A DNA stretch of 64,000 nt from Pontibacter mucosus (GCF_003054055.1 NZ_QBKI01000001.1:248001-312000), one strand, 5' to 3'; positions 43,730 to 52,952 are shown, numbered from the stretch's first letter. Notes: generated by a model not told the origin, from the sequence alone. Numbers and translations: made by a program.

Positions 43730-46700
43730 ATGAAAAAAATTGCCATTGGCTTTGGTATCTTTCTGGTCCTGTTGCTGATAGCGGCGGCGCTGGTGCCAGT
43801 GTTGTTTAAAGATAAAATCAAACTCGCCCTCGACCAGCAGATAGCAGAGAACATAAACGCGCAGGTGATCTATAAAACTGACGACGTGAGCCTCTCGCTC
43901 TTCCGCGATTTCCCCAACCTGTCGCTGGGCGTGGAGAACCTCTCTGTGGTAGGCGTGGACTCCTTTGCCACCGATACCCTGGCCCGTGTCCCCTCCTTCC
44001 GGTTGGGCATGAACCTGCTGAGCGTTTTCGGGGACGAGCTGAAAGTGAACTCTATCACGCTGGATGAGCCGGTGATTCGCTTGCTGGTGCTCAAGAGCGG
44101 CAAGGCCAACTGGGACATCATGAAGGAGGACACCACCGTGACCGAACCTACCGATACCACCGCCTCCGACTTTAACATGGCCATCAAGGGCTGGAAAGTG
44201 AACAATGGCACCATCTACTACGACGACCTGAGCATTCCGTTTGGCTTTGCGGCCTACAACGTGCAGCACAGCGGCAGCGGCGACTTCGAGAAAGACGTCT
44301 TCGACATGGACTCCAAAACCACGGCCGACCGCTTCGTCATGACCTATGATGGCGTGAACTACCTGGAAAACGCGCGCCTGGACGCTGACGTGACCATGGC
44401 CATGGATCTGAACCAGTCGCTGTATACTTTCAAAGACAATAACATCCGCATCAACGAGTTTCCGTTTAAGTTTGCCGGCTCTATCCTGATGCCCGATGAG
44501 GCGATTGACTTCGACCTGACCTTCAGCGCCACCGAAACCGACTTCCGTAACGTGCTGTCGGTGGTGCCGGGCATGTACAGCGAGGAGTTCGAAAACATCA
44601 AGACAGAGGGTAAGCTGAGCTTTGACGGCTACTTCAAGGGCCGCATGATCGATACCCTGATGCCGGGCTATGGCGTGGACCTGAAAGTAATGGAAGGTTT
44701 TTTCAAGTATCCGGACCTGCCGGAGGCTGCCCGCAACATCAACGTGGATATGAGCGTGGCCAGCAAGGACGGCACCCCGCAGAACACCAACATCAACATC
44801 CGCCAGTTCCACATGGATTTGGGCAAGAACCCGATTGACGCCAAGGTAGTGATCAACGGCCTGGAGACAATGCAGGTGGATGGCAACGTGAAGGCAAACG
44901 TGGACCTGGCCGAGCTGACCAAAGTATACCCGGTGGAGGGAATGACCCTGCGCGGCCTGCTGAAAGTAGACGCCGACGCCAAGGGCACCTACTCCAAAAC
45001 CAGCATGCCGGTGATAGACGCCGACCTGAACCTGACCAACGGCTACATCAAGTCCAAAGACTTCCCGGCGCCCATCCAGAACCTGAACATGGTGACCAAC
45101 GTGCGCAACACCACCGGCAACACCGACGACACCCGCATCAACATCGAGCGCTTTAACATGACCCTGGACGGCGAGCCGCTGGAAGGTCGCATGCTGATCA
45201 CGGGGATCGACAAGCCCGCTTTCGACGGCCGCATCAAAGGCATCCTGGACCTGGAGAAGCTGACGAAGATCTTCCCGCAGGAAGGCATGACCGTGGCCGG
45301 CCGCATCAATGCGGACGTGACAGCCAAGGGCAAGCTCAGCGACATCGAGGCCGAGAAGTATAACAACGTGGTGGCAAACGGCACCATGGCCATCAGTAAC
45401 CTGAACTTTGTGAGCACCGACCTGCCGCAGGGCTTTAAAATCGCGAAGGCCAATGCTACCTTCAACAACGAGCGCGTGAACCTGCAGAACATGAGCGGGC
45501 ACCTGGGCAAGAGCGACTTCCAGGCAAACGGTTCGGTATCCAACTACATTGGCTATGCGCTGGCCGACGACCAGCCGCTGCGCGGCAGCTTCAACCTGAC
45601 CTCTAACGTGTTCGACGTGAACGAGTGGATGGTGGATGAGACCTCGGGGCAGCCGGTGGAAGAAGCAGAGGAAGGCGTGGTGGAAGTGCCTGCCAACCTT
45701 GACCTGGCCCTGAACATTGATGCCAAGCAGGTGCTCTACTCTAACCTGAAACTGAGTAACGTGAATGGCCAGGTGCAGGTAAAGGACCAGGTGGCCAGGC
45801 TAAACAAAGTTACTTTCAACACCCTGGGCGGCACTTTTGCGGCTAGCGGTAGCTATAATACCAAGAGCCTGCAGAAACCGCTCTTCGATATGAAGCTCGA
45901 CATCCAGGATTTGGGATTCAAGGAGGCTTTCAACGCATTTAACACCGTGCAGGTCTTTGCCCCTATCGCCAAGCTGCTGGAGGGTAAGTTTAACACCAGC
46001 TTTGCCTTTGCCGGGGAGCTGGGCCAGGACATGGTGCCGGTTTTCCAGACGCTGGATGGCAAAGGCGTGATCAACGTGCTGCACGCCGCCGTGCGCGACG
46101 TGCCGATAGTGGACAAAATCAGCAGCCTGACCCACTTTGAGGAATTGCGCAGCTTTGTAATTGAGAACAAGAAGATAGATGCCCAGATTATTGATGGCAA
46201 ACTCGTGGTGAAACCGTTCCACCTGAAGATCGGCGATATCGACATGTCGGTGGGAGGCAGCACGGCCGCAACCGGTAACATGGATTTCACCACGGCCCTG
46301 AACGTGCCAACCGGCAAAGTAGGCCAGCAACTTGGCTCCAGACTTACCAATTTACTAGGCGCGAACCAGAACCTGGTGAACACCGAGCGCGTGACCCTCA
46401 ACCTGAGTGTGGGCGGCACCTTCAGCGACCCGAAAGTAGCGCTGGCGGGAGGCTCTGTAAAAGAGAAGGCCGCCGACATTGTAGAGAACGTGGTGCAGGA
46501 GAAACTGAATATCGTGAAACAGGAAGCCGATGCCCGCAAGCAGCAGCTGCAGGACAGCGTAAACGCGGAGGTAGACCGCCGCAAGCAAGAGCTGGAGCGC
46601 AAGGCCCAGGAAGAGCTGGCGAAGAAACGGCAGGAGGCTGAGCAGCAGATTAAAAAGCAGGCTACCGACAAGGTGGGCGGCTTCCTGAAAGGGCTCACCA

Positions 46701-46738
46701 AACCGGCGCAGCAGGACACCACCAAGAACCAGCAGTAA
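43730..46738 (+). CDS. AsmA-like inner-membrane-anchored protein
   Basis: The 1002-residue protein has one N-terminal membrane anchor (residues 3-27) and a long repetitive beta-rich region typical of AsmA/TamB-type lipid-transfer grooves: RVPSFRLGMNLLSVFGDELKV (key FRLGMNLLSV) at the start and an AsmA C-terminal domain around FNLTSNVFDVNEWM to GKGVINVLHAAVRDVPI (key GKGVINVLHA). A charged coiled coil (about 905-975) ends the protein. AsmA-like proteins bridge the envelope and move phospholipids; that role here is by family. The gene is GC-rich with strong codon bias, suggesting good expression. Confidence 0.88.
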   Translation: MKKIAIGFGIFLVLLLIAAALVPVLFKDKIKLALDQQIAENINAQVIYKTDDVSLSLFRDFPNLSLGVENLSVVGVDSFATDTLARVPSFRLGMNLLSVFGDELKVNSITLDEPVIRLLVLKSGKANWDIMKEDTTVTEPTDTTASDFNMAIKGWKVNNGTIYYDDLSIPFGFAAYNVQHSGSGDFEKDVFDMDSKTTADRFVMTYDGVNYLENARLDADVTMAMDLNQSLYTFKDNNIRINEFPFKFAGSILMPDEAIDFDLTFSATETDFRNVLSVVPGMYSEEFENIKTEGKLSFDGYFKGRMIDTLMPGYGVDLKVMEGFFKYPDLPEAARNINVDMSVASKDGTPQNTNINIRQFHMDLGKNPIDAKVVINGLETMQVDGNVKANVDLAELTKVYPVEGMTLRGLLKVDADAKGTYSKTSMPVIDADLNLTNGYIKSKDFPAPIQNLNMVTNVRNTTGNTDDTRINIERFNMTLDGEPLEGRMLITGIDKPAFDGRIKGILDLEKLTKIFPQEGMTVAGRINADVTAKGKLSDIEAEKYNNVVANGTMAISNLNFVSTDLPQGFKIAKANATFNNERVNLQNMSGHLGKSDFQANGSVSNYIGYALADDQPLRGSFNLTSNVFDVNEWMVDETSGQPVEEAEEGVVEVPANLDLALNIDAKQVLYSNLKLSNVNGQVQVKDQVARLNKVTFNTLGGTFAASGSYNTKSLQKPLFDMKLDIQDLGFKEAFNAFNTVQVFAPIAKLLEGKFNTSFAFAGELGQDMVPVFQTLDGKGVINVLHAAVRDVPIVDKISSLTHFEELRSFVIENKKIDAQIIDGKLVVKPFHLKIGDIDMSVGGSTAATGNMDFTTALNVPTGKVGQQLGSRLTNLLGANQNLVNTERVTLNLSVGGTFSDPKVALAGGSVKEKAADIVENVVQEKLNIVKQEADARKQQLQDSVNAEVDRRKQELERKAQEELAKKRQEAEQQIKKQATDKVGGFLKGLTKPAQQDTTKNQQ

Positions 46739-46916
46739 GTTGTAAAGTATAAGCGCTGGGGAATCAGCGAAATAGCATAATTCCGGCAAGAGTAGCTGCT
46801 CCTGCCGGAATTTATTTTTTTAGCGCTATATATAGGAGTGCAACTTTTCCCCGTTATAGAATGTAAAAGGGGCTTTCCCCAAAGCATAGTGTTATTAACC
46901 AATGCAATTTTACATG

Positions 46917-47711
46917 ATGAAAAAGAAATTTTTTCTCCCTCTGATGCTGAGCGGCCTGGTATGGTTTAGCTCATGCGACAGCAACGACGACAACGGCACG
47001 GGCACCGCCCGCATGGAAGTGCGCATGACCGACGCACCCGGCGATTACGAGGAGGTGAACGTGGAGATCAAATCGGTGCAGATTCACAGGGAGGATGGAG
47101 ACACGGAAAGCGGCTGGATTACGCTGGACGAGATTCACCCGGGCATTTACAACCTGCTGGACTTCGCCAATGGCCGCGATACCTTGCTGGCTAGTGCCGA
47201 GCTGCCGGTGGGGCACATTTCCCAAATCAGGCTTGTGCTTGGCGACAACAACTCCGTGAAATTGAAAAACGGAGACGAAATAGCCTTGAAAACCCCGAGT
47301 GGACAGACATCTGGCGTAAAGCTGAAAATCGATGCCCACCTGGAGGATGACGTGACCTACATGGTGCTGCTCGACTTCGACGCAGCCAGGTCGGTGGTGC
47401 CGAAAGGCAACGGTGGCTATAACCTGAAACCGGTAATCCGCACCATCACGCAGGCCATTGCCGGCGGCATAAAAGGAAAGGTGACACCGGCAGAGTATAA
47501 ACCGGGCATCTACGTTATCTCCGCTGCCAACGATACTATTGGCGGTTTTGCCAACGAGAGCGGCGACTTCCTGATCAAAGGTGTTCCGGCCGGAACTTAC
47601 CGGGTGGAGTTCATCACGCAGTACGGCCAGCACAACAAAACGATCGAAAACGTGAGCGTATCGCAGAACCAGATCAAAGACCTGGGGGTGGTAATGCTGC
47701 CGCAGGAGTAA
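46917..47711 (+). CDS. DUF4382 lipoprotein
   Basis: The start is taken at 46917 (MKKKFFLPLML), with ATGs at 46902 and 46914 as alternatives. A lipobox ends at Cys20 (FSSC). The DUF4382 domain follows: MEVRMTDAPGDYEEVNVEI (key MTDAPGDYEEV), IHPGIYNLLDFANG and an LPVGHISQIRLVLGDNN turn. A short carboxypeptidase-regulatory-like domain is at the end (GVPAGTYRVEF). It is an outer-membrane lipoprotein of unknown function, lying 178 bp after the AsmA gene. Confidence 0.87.
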   Translation: MKKKFFLPLMLSGLVWFSSCDSNDDNGTGTARMEVRMTDAPGDYEEVNVEIKSVQIHREDGDTESGWITLDEIHPGIYNLLDFANGRDTLLASAELPVGHISQIRLVLGDNNSVKLKNGDEIALKTPSGQTSGVKLKIDAHLEDDVTYMVLLDFDAARSVVPKGNGGYNLKPVIRTITQAIAGGIKGKVTPAEYKPGIYVISAANDTIGGFANESGDFLIKGVPAGTYRVEFITQYGQHNKTIENVSVSQNQIKDLGVVMLPQE

Positions 47712-47757
47712 TCTTTGGATAAAGGACTGTCTGACAAAAGACTGTTAGACAAAAGAC

Positions 47758-47797
47758 AAAAAAGGAGCCTCTCTATTCGGGAGGCTCCTTTTCTTTT
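47758..47797 (+). terminator. Terminator of the DUF4382 gene
   Basis: AAAAGGAGCCTC pairs with GAGGCTCCTTTT and is followed by T-rich sequence. Confidence 0.87.
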
Positions 47798-47877
47798 ATA
47801 CCAAGTATAAATCCTCCCTGGAGGGAGACTTTATACTTGCTCTATTATCCTTTGTCTAAAGATCCTTTGTCAAAAAC

Positions 47878-48354
47878 CTAATACACTTGCCCCATCAGCT
47901 CGCGCACGTAGGTTACGTAGTCGGTGTTGGGTGGGGTATGGCCGTTTTTGCGCAGGTCGGTGGCTACCTGGGCGCGGTGGTAAGTAGCGTGGTTGAAGGC
48001 GTGCGTCAGAATGTCGAGTACGCGCGTGCTATACTTATGGCCCTGGCTGTTGGTGTAGTCAATCAGGCGGTTAAACTCGGCCTCATCCGCGTTCTCCACC
48101 AGTTCCTTAATCTTATAAGAAGCATATTCGTGCAGGTTCTTCAGCTCCTCCAGCGTGTGCTCCTGCCATACTTTAACAGGGCTTTCGGTGCCGGTGATGC
48201 GGGCAATCCAGATAGCTTGTGCGTTCAGGGCGTGGCTGAACAGGCGGGCTGCGTTGGCAGGCACCTCCGGCAGGTCGCTGAACACGTCCAGCATGGTTTT
48301 GTTGGCCCAGATATTATAATCTGCGAGATTTTTCAGTACGTCGTTTCCGGTCAT
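47878..48354 (-). CDS. DinB family protein (putative metal-dependent thiol S-transferase fold)
   Basis: The 158-residue four-helix-bundle protein has the DinB pattern: an N-terminal LADYNIWANKTML, a central LFSHALNAQAIWIARITG and the C-terminal LTHAFNHATYHRAQV, whose histidines with the central His form the metal site. DinB/YfiT proteins include bacillithiol or mycothiol transferases and many of unknown role. It is a single leftward gene flanked by repeats of TTTGTC. Confidence 0.9.
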   Translation of the reverse strand: MTGNDVLKNLADYNIWANKTMLDVFSDLPEVPANAARLFSHALNAQAIWIARITGTESPVKVWQEHTLEELKNLHEYASYKIKELVENADEAEFNRLIDYTNSQGHKYSTRVLDILTHAFNHATYHRAQVATDLRKNGHTPPNTDYVTYVRELMGQVY

Positions 48355-48596
48355 GGTTAATCTAAACTTGCTCTAATGTTTTCTGATATCAAGAGGTGCT
48401 GACACCTCCCCTGCTATACTTAACGCTTTACCTTTAACTATGGCTACAGCAACTAAGTAGTTGTGCCGGTTGCCTCTGGTACAGCTATACTTTTATAGCA
48501 GCCGCAAGTTAAGGATTTTAGCTGTAGCAAGCATGTTGCGACATTGTTTTTGAGTACAAGCGCTTTACAGGAGGCTTTTATACTTTCCGTGAGCCT

Positions 48597-48977
48597 TTAG
48601 AAGTCTGCGCCGGCAAACGCCAGCAGGTAGGGCAGAAAGATGATGGTACCCACCACTGCGGCCGTGGCGGCGGCGATAAGTACAGCGCCCGCAGCCAGGT
48701 CCTTCGCTTTGCCAGCCAAAGGGTTATACTCCGGCGATACCAGGTTCACCACCGTCTCAATGGCTGTGTTCATGATCTCGGCCGTTACCACCAGCCCTAT
48801 ACTTGCCGCCAGCAGGCACCACTCTGTTTTGGTCACGTCAAAGGCAAAGCCCAGCACCACCACTACTATGGCCGACAGCACGTGCAGGCGCATGTGCGGC
48901 TCCGACCTGACGGCTGCGTTGATGCCCTTGAAGGCAAAGCGGAAGCTGTTGTAGCGTTTTTTGAAGTAGGCGCGCAA
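48597..48977 (-). CDS. Diacylglycerol/undecaprenol kinase family (DagK)
   Basis: The 126-residue membrane protein has the prokaryotic DAGK layout: an N-terminal amphipathic helix (FRFAFKGINAAVRSEPHMRLH, key RSEPHMRLH), three membrane helices and the signature AEIMNTAIETVVNLV with the catalytic Glu and following acid. It phosphorylates diacylglycerol or undecaprenol at the inner membrane. Gram-negative DgkA and Gram-positive UdpK cannot be separated here. A motif copy lies inside the start region (48976). Confidence 0.92.
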   Translation of the reverse strand: MRAYFKKRYNSFRFAFKGINAAVRSEPHMRLHVLSAIVVVVLGFAFDVTKTEWCLLAASIGLVVTAEIMNTAIETVVNLVSPEYNPLAGKAKDLAAGAVLIAAATAAVVGTIIFLPYLLAFAGADF

Positions 48978-49054
48978 GTATAAAGCTGTTTTATAGGCCG
49001 AAGTATAAATTCAGGGTAAGGTACGGTTTATACTTTAAAATTCTAAGGTACGAC

Positions 49055-49115
49055 TAACCCACCCCTAACCCCTCCAGGGAGGGGAATTTTAGTAAACCCA
49101 TAGGCGGGGGTGGAT
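49055..49115. repeat. C-rich intergenic repeat (CCACCCCTAACCCCTCC type)
   Basis: CCACCCCTAACCCCTCC is followed by a CCCCTCC/GGAGGGG hairpin and closes with GGGGGTGG, so the whole unit is an inverted repeat. A related copy starts at about 59172. Confidence 0.65.
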
Positions 49116-49171
49116 TTTCACCTTTACACCAAAATCGTAAACCGCAACTTAATAAGCTATATAATTGGCGG

Positions 49172-49489
49172 TTACGATGGCTGCTCCGGGTCTAAGTTAA
49201 TCGCAGTGGCATTAATGCAGTAGCGCACGCCGGTGGGGGTGCGGCTGTCTTCAAACAAATGCCCTAGGTGCTGGCGGCAGCGGCTGCACAACAGCTGCAC
49301 CCGATGGCGACCATATGTGTCCAGTGAGCAATGTACCACGCTTTCACCTACCTGCTGCCAGAAGCTCGGAAAGCCGGAACCCACCTCGAATTTATACTTT
49401 GCCCGGAACAGCACTTGCCCACAGCCGGAGCAAGTATAAGCACCTTGTTCCTGCTGGGCCTCCCCTACCTTGCCCCTGTGCCTGAACAT
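49172..49489 (-). CDS. Short methionine-R-sulfoxide reductase (MsrB) paralogue
   Basis: The 105-residue protein has the MsrB core: zinc cysteines Cys20, Cys23, Cys68 and Cys71, the SGFPSFW substrate loop (GWPSF in the neighbour), HLGHLFED and the catalytic Cys91 in GVRYCINA. It lacks the N-terminal extension of the second copy. It should reduce methionine-R-sulfoxide in proteins. It starts 7 bp after the other MsrB stop, giving a tandem operon of diverged paralogues. Confidence 0.87.
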   Translation of the reverse strand: MFRHRGKVGEAQQEQGAYTCSGCGQVLFRAKYKFEVGSGFPSFWQQVGESVVHCSLDTYGRHRVQLLCSRCRQHLGHLFEDSRTPTGVRYCINATAINLDPEQPS

Positions 49490-49496
49490 CGGGCGG

Positions 49497-49898
49497 CTAT
49501 CCCTCCTTCTCCAGTTCCTCTACCGGCACAAACTTCATGGAGAGGGAGTTAACGCAGTGGCGGATGTTTTTAGGCGTCAGGTACTCGCCCTCGAACACGT
49601 GACCCAGGTGGGCGCCGCAGTTGGCGCAGACAATCTCGGTGCGGTGGCCGTCGGGGTCAGGCAGACGCTTTACGGCTCCGGTTATCTCGTCGTCGAAACT
49701 AGGCCAGCCGCAGTGCGACTCGAACTTATACTCCGAAGTATACAGCGGCGCATTGCAGCGGCGGCACAGGTACACGCCCTCGGCTTTAAAGTTGTTATAC
49801 TTGCCGGTGCCCGGGTACTCAGTGCCTTTGTGCACGATAATGCGCTCCTCCTCCGGGGTAAGCTTGTTATACTCTGATGGGTCTTTCGCTATTTTCAT
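49497..49898 (-). CDS. msrB: Peptide-methionine (R)-S-oxide reductase
   Basis: This full-length MsrB of 133 residues has zinc cysteines Cys45, Cys48, Cys91 and Cys94, the HCGWPSFDD substrate loop, CGAHLGHVF and the catalytic Cys115 in RHCVNSLS. It repairs oxidised methionine using thioredoxin. It is the first gene of the pair with the short paralogue. Two TATACTT copies lie within 30 bp upstream of its start. Confidence 0.94.
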   Translation of the reverse strand: MKIAKDPSEYNKLTPEEERIIVHKGTEYPGTGKYNNFKAEGVYLCRRCNAPLYTSEYKFESHCGWPSFDDEITGAVKRLPDPDGHRTEIVCANCGAHLGHVFEGEYLTPKNIRHCVNSLSMKFVPVEELEKEG

Positions 49899-50000
49899 GG
49901 GTTATACTTGGCTTAATGGTGATGTATACTTGGCTTAACAAATAACGCACCGCAAGGGTTTTGGAGTGACAGGATGGCTGGCTTTATACATTATACATTC

Positions 50001-50777
50001 CTATGCCCCCTGCCCCACGTGCTGCGACAGGCCGCCATCCATAAAGTAGCTGGAGCCGGTTACGTAGTCTGCGTCTGAGGAGGCCAGGAACAAGGCCACC
50101 TTGGCAATCTCCTCGGGCTTTCCGGCGCGTTTCATCGGGATGTTCTGCTCGCTCTCCTCGCGGGCCTCCTTGTCATCGATGGCCTTCTGGTTCATGGGTG
50201 TCAGGATCATGCCGGGGCAGATGTTGTTTACGTTGATGCCGTCCTCGGCCAGTTCCAGTGCCAGCGTACGGGTCAGGTTGCGCACAGCGGCCTTGGAGGC
50301 GCAGTAGTCTGCCGTGCCCGCCGACACGATCTCCTCGTGCACCGACGACACGTTGACAATCTTGCCCTTGCCGCCTTTTTGCAGACGGTGGCGGATAAAG
50401 GCGCGGGAGCAGAAAAAGGTGCCGTAGAGGTTGGTGCGGATGGTGCGGTCAAACACCTCGGTGTCCATGTCGGCCACGTTGATGCCCGAGCCGTTTACCG
50501 CCGCGTTGTTGACGAGTATATCCAGGGTGCCGAACTCCTTCAGGGCCTGCTCAAAGAGCTGATCCACCTTCTGCTCATCGGTGATATCCACCTGCAGCAC
50601 GATGCCTTTGCGGTTGTGTTTTTGTACCTCCTGCAGCGTTTCCTCAGCGCCTTCTTTGTCCGAACGGTAGCAGATCACCACGTCTGCCCCTTCTTTTGCG
50701 AATTCAATGGCCGTGGCCCGCCCAATGCCGGAATCGGAGCCCGTAATCAAGGCGATTTTACCTTTAAGTTTGTCCAT
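50001..50777 (-). CDS. SDR family oxidoreductase (glucose 1-dehydrogenase-like)
   Basis: The start at 50777 (MDKLKGKIALITGS) gives 258 residues, the standard SDR length; the frame to 50828 adds a poor N-terminus. The cofactor motif is TGSDSGIGRA, the structural NNAA motif is present, and the catalytic Ser and Tyr-x-x-x-Lys are in NVSSVHEE and YCASK. The C-terminus ends SYFMDGGLSQHVGQGA. The family fits the glucose or general alcohol dehydrogenases that use NADP; the substrate is not determined. Confidence 0.9.
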   Translation of the reverse strand: MDKLKGKIALITGSDSGIGRATAIEFAKEGADVVICYRSDKEGAEETLQEVQKHNRKGIVLQVDITDEQKVDQLFEQALKEFGTLDILVNNAAVNGSGINVADMDTEVFDRTIRTNLYGTFFCSRAFIRHRLQKGGKGKIVNVSSVHEEIVSAGTADYCASKAAVRNLTRTLALELAEDGINVNNICPGMILTPMNQKAIDDKEAREESEQNIPMKRAGKPEEIAKVALFLASSDADYVTGSSYFMDGGLSQHVGQGA

Positions 50778-50888
50778 AGTAGTATGTTTAGGTTTTGGCC
50801 GCCTTACGCTGAAGGCGCTTGTAATCATACTTATGGTTTAGGCGGATGGTTATGGTTGCCTCGGAAAGTAGTTTATGAATAGCAGGAA

Positions 50889-51434
50889 TCAGGTTGTTGC
50901 GGGGCTGGTGTGCAGCCGGTAAATGAGCGGGTGCCGCGTGTTCACAAAGTGCGCCACAGCCTCAGGGGTGAGAGGCTCAGGGAAGGACATGAGCAGCAAC
51001 GTGAGCGGCTGCAGGCCGGGGTGGTAGGGCGGTTGCTGGTAAAAGTGGTGGTTTAAGGTAAAGCCGCCCTGCTCATAAAACCGGATGCGGCGCTGCTGGA
51101 TTTCCTCACGGGGCGGCTCCACCTCTAAAAGTATGGGGCGTGCATCACGGTTAGTGAAGCTTTCCAGGATGCGTTTGCCATAGCCCCTGCCCCGTTGCGC
51201 CGGAGCAGTAGCCAGGTGCTCTATGTAGCGCACCTCCTCAAAGCCCCACCACAAAAGTATACCTACCAGGGCCTCTTCCTGAAGTATAAGCTCGAAGTGG
51301 TAAGGGGCATGTGGCATAATGTCGCGCTGCCATGCGAGCGGGCGGCGTTCCTCCAGCGGAAAAGCCTGCTCATACAAGGCCCAGGCCTGCCCGAAATGGC
51401 TATGTGAGGTATCTGTAAGTCTTAAGAAATTCAT
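50889..51434 (-). CDS. GNAT family N-acetyltransferase
   Basis: The 181-residue protein carries the acetyl-CoA-binding motif A, LATAPAQRGRGYGKRIL, in the middle, preceded by the beta-strand VGILLWWGFEEVRYIEHL (key VRYIEHL) and followed by RIRFYEQGGFTLN. These define a GNAT enzyme; the acceptor amine is unknown. A TACCTTTG -7-like box is at 51461-51468 on its strand. Confidence 0.87.
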   Translation of the reverse strand: MNFLRLTDTSHSHFGQAWALYEQAFPLEERRPLAWQRDIMPHAPYHFELILQEEALVGILLWWGFEEVRYIEHLATAPAQRGRGYGKRILESFTNRDARPILLEVEPPREEIQQRRIRFYEQGGFTLNHHFYQQPPYHPGLQPLTLLLMSFPEPLTPEAVAHFVNTRHPLIYRLHTSPATT

Positions 51435-51460
51435 ACCGGGATGCGGTTTGTAAAGAGATG

Positions 51461-51468
51461 CAAAGGTA
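51461..51468 (-). promoter_or_regulatory. Candidate -7 box TACCTTTG for the GNAT gene
   Basis: TAnnTTTG on the leftward strand, about 27-34 bp before the ATG at 51434; no clear -33 element is seen. Confidence 0.35.
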
Positions 51469-51486
51469 AGGCTTATGGCTATACTT

Positions 51487-51960
51487 TTAAGGCAGCTTTT
51501 GCTTGGTAAGCAGCTTATTTATTGTCTGCACGATGCGCTCCACCTTGGTCTCGTCGGTTTTGGCTGCGTAAATCCAGTCAACCACGGCCTTCTGCTCCCG
51601 GTCAGAGCACTTCCGGAATTCCGCGTAGGCAGCCGGTTCGTCCTGCAGGCACAGCAGCAGTTCTTCGGGCACTTCCTGCGGGGTGCTGTCGGCATAAAGT
51701 ATAACCTGCACCCAATCACCGGCCTGCTTCTTTAGCCTCTTCCGAATCTCGGCTTTTACCGGCAGAAACAGCTGCCCGTTGCCCATCGGCATCAGGTGGA
51801 TGCCCTTTAGCTCGTAGCCGTCTATACTTCCCTTTACCCGCACCCACCCGAAATAGGCGTGCTTGTCTGGCAGAATCTCAGGTATGGCCGCGTAGGTCCA
51901 GCCTCCTTTGCCCGGGAATTTCTCCAGTAGGTAGGTTTTGTCTGTCAGGGAATGAGCCAT
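51487..51960 (-). CDS. YdeI/OmpD-associated family protein (DUF1905)
   Basis: From the ATG at 51960 (MAHSLTDKTYLL) the protein has 157 residues. The N-terminal half is DUF1905 (FPGKGGWTYAAIPEI, key GGWTYAAIP; RVKGSIDGYELKGIHLMPMGNG, key LMPMGNG). The C-terminal half is the YdeI helical region (CSDREQKAVVDWIYAAKTDETKVERI, key WIYAAKTDETK). YdeI-like proteins have been linked to polymyxin or stress resistance in enterobacteria; the role here is unknown. Four motif copies lie in or just before the gene. Confidence 0.83.
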   Translation of the reverse strand: MAHSLTDKTYLLEKFPGKGGWTYAAIPEILPDKHAYFGWVRVKGSIDGYELKGIHLMPMGNGQLFLPVKAEIRKRLKKQAGDWVQVILYADSTPQEVPEELLLCLQDEPAAYAEFRKCSDREQKAVVDWIYAAKTDETKVERIVQTINKLLTKQKLP

Positions 51961-52017
51961 GTTGTTTGAGTTAATGATTCCTAAAAGTATAAGGCGCCGG
52001 TCACAAAACAACTGCAA

Positions 52018-52373
52018 AGTATAACTGCCGCTTGTGCGATGTGTCCCCTGCAGAACCTATACCCGTGACTGTCTTCTCCATAAGTATAGTATTGCCCCGG
52101 CTTAAAAGCAACAGCAAGCGATCGCTACAACACCTGCTGCCCGTGTCATTTAACTGCATAAAGACAAGAAATGGGCAGTGGCGGATCACTTTTGGATTAT
52201 ATCAAACGTATAATTTTTATGCATAATTCGAGAACAAGAGCAGCGGCAGACTCGTTTTCTACAATAGAAGCAATAAATCAATATAGATGAGTTGGTGAAT
52301 GAAATGGGCACTCCGCGGACTGCCTGAGAGGATGATCCTTTTATATTATTTATTCATATCAAATTTTAATACT
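52018..52373. other. AT-rich spacer, no gene seen
   Basis: This divergent spacer holds an AAGTATA at about 52080 and a strongly AT-rich stretch before the next start. I see no reliable -33/-7 pair. Confidence 0.45.
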
Positions 52374-52814
52374 ATGAGCTCTTTCACTTCTTTTTTCAAC
52401 AATTTATTTGGCCTTAAGGATCAACCTTCAGGATCCAGAGACCCACGGCGGGTAGTGGTAACTTCCTCCTCGCAGCCAGAGGTGCTGCAGAAAGTGATGC
52501 GGGAAGAAAAGCTATCTCACGGAGAGACAGTGATGGCAAACTTATCCCCGGTGCGCTTAGAGAAAAGCCGCGGCAAGATGGTGCTGTACTTTTGCCCCAT
52601 GAAATCGATGGAAGTACTCGAAACACTTTCTGCCGGTGACGGAGGAAGCATTCCTAACCAGGTGATAGTAGAGGACTTAGCTATACCCAGAGAGCTGAAA
52701 GAGGGACTCTACATGTTGAAAAACGTTAAAGTGACCTCTAACGGTACCATGCAGGTAAGAGCGACAGAGCAGACCGAATGGAAGGTCGTGCACTCCGACC
52801 TCTACAGTTGGTAA
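52374..52814 (+). CDS. Hypothetical protein
   Basis: The start at 52374 (MSSFTSFFNNLFG) gives 146 residues; the frame runs back to 52299 without a convincing N-terminus. I do not recognise it. It has a hydrophobic amphipathic N-terminal helix, a flexible Ser/Arg stretch, then a beta-rich core (KMVLYFCPMKSMEVLE) and a C-terminal GTMQVRATEQTEWKVV. No signal peptide, so probably cytoplasmic. It converges on the 52953-53975 lipoprotein gene with a shared terminator between them. Confidence 0.65.
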   Translation: MSSFTSFFNNLFGLKDQPSGSRDPRRVVVTSSSQPEVLQKVMREEKLSHGETVMANLSPVRLEKSRGKMVLYFCPMKSMEVLETLSAGDGGSIPNQVIVEDLAIPRELKEGLYMLKNVKVTSNGTMQVRATEQTEWKVVHSDLYSW

Positions 52815-52899
52815 ACGGGATTTAATCAGGTTCAGAAACAGAAGTAAAAAACACAGGCATGCCCTGGGTATAACTATATTTAACACAACTTACAAAAGA

Positions 52900-52930
52900 G
52901 GAAAGCAGCCCCAAACGGAGCTGCTTTTCC
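52900..52930. terminator. Shared bidirectional terminator
   Basis: AAAGCAGC pairs with GCTGCTTT around CCCCAAACGGA-type loop sequence. It lies between convergent genes and is nearly identical to the terminator at 57381-57410. Confidence 0.8.
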
Positions 52931-52952
52931 AGTATACGTTAAATGACAGTTC

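Noticed and set aside
43724-45502. 592-codon leftward open frame opposite the AsmA gene
   Set aside because: His/Val/Ala-rich shadow of a strongly biased GC-rich gene; the AsmA frame has clear domains and a proper start.
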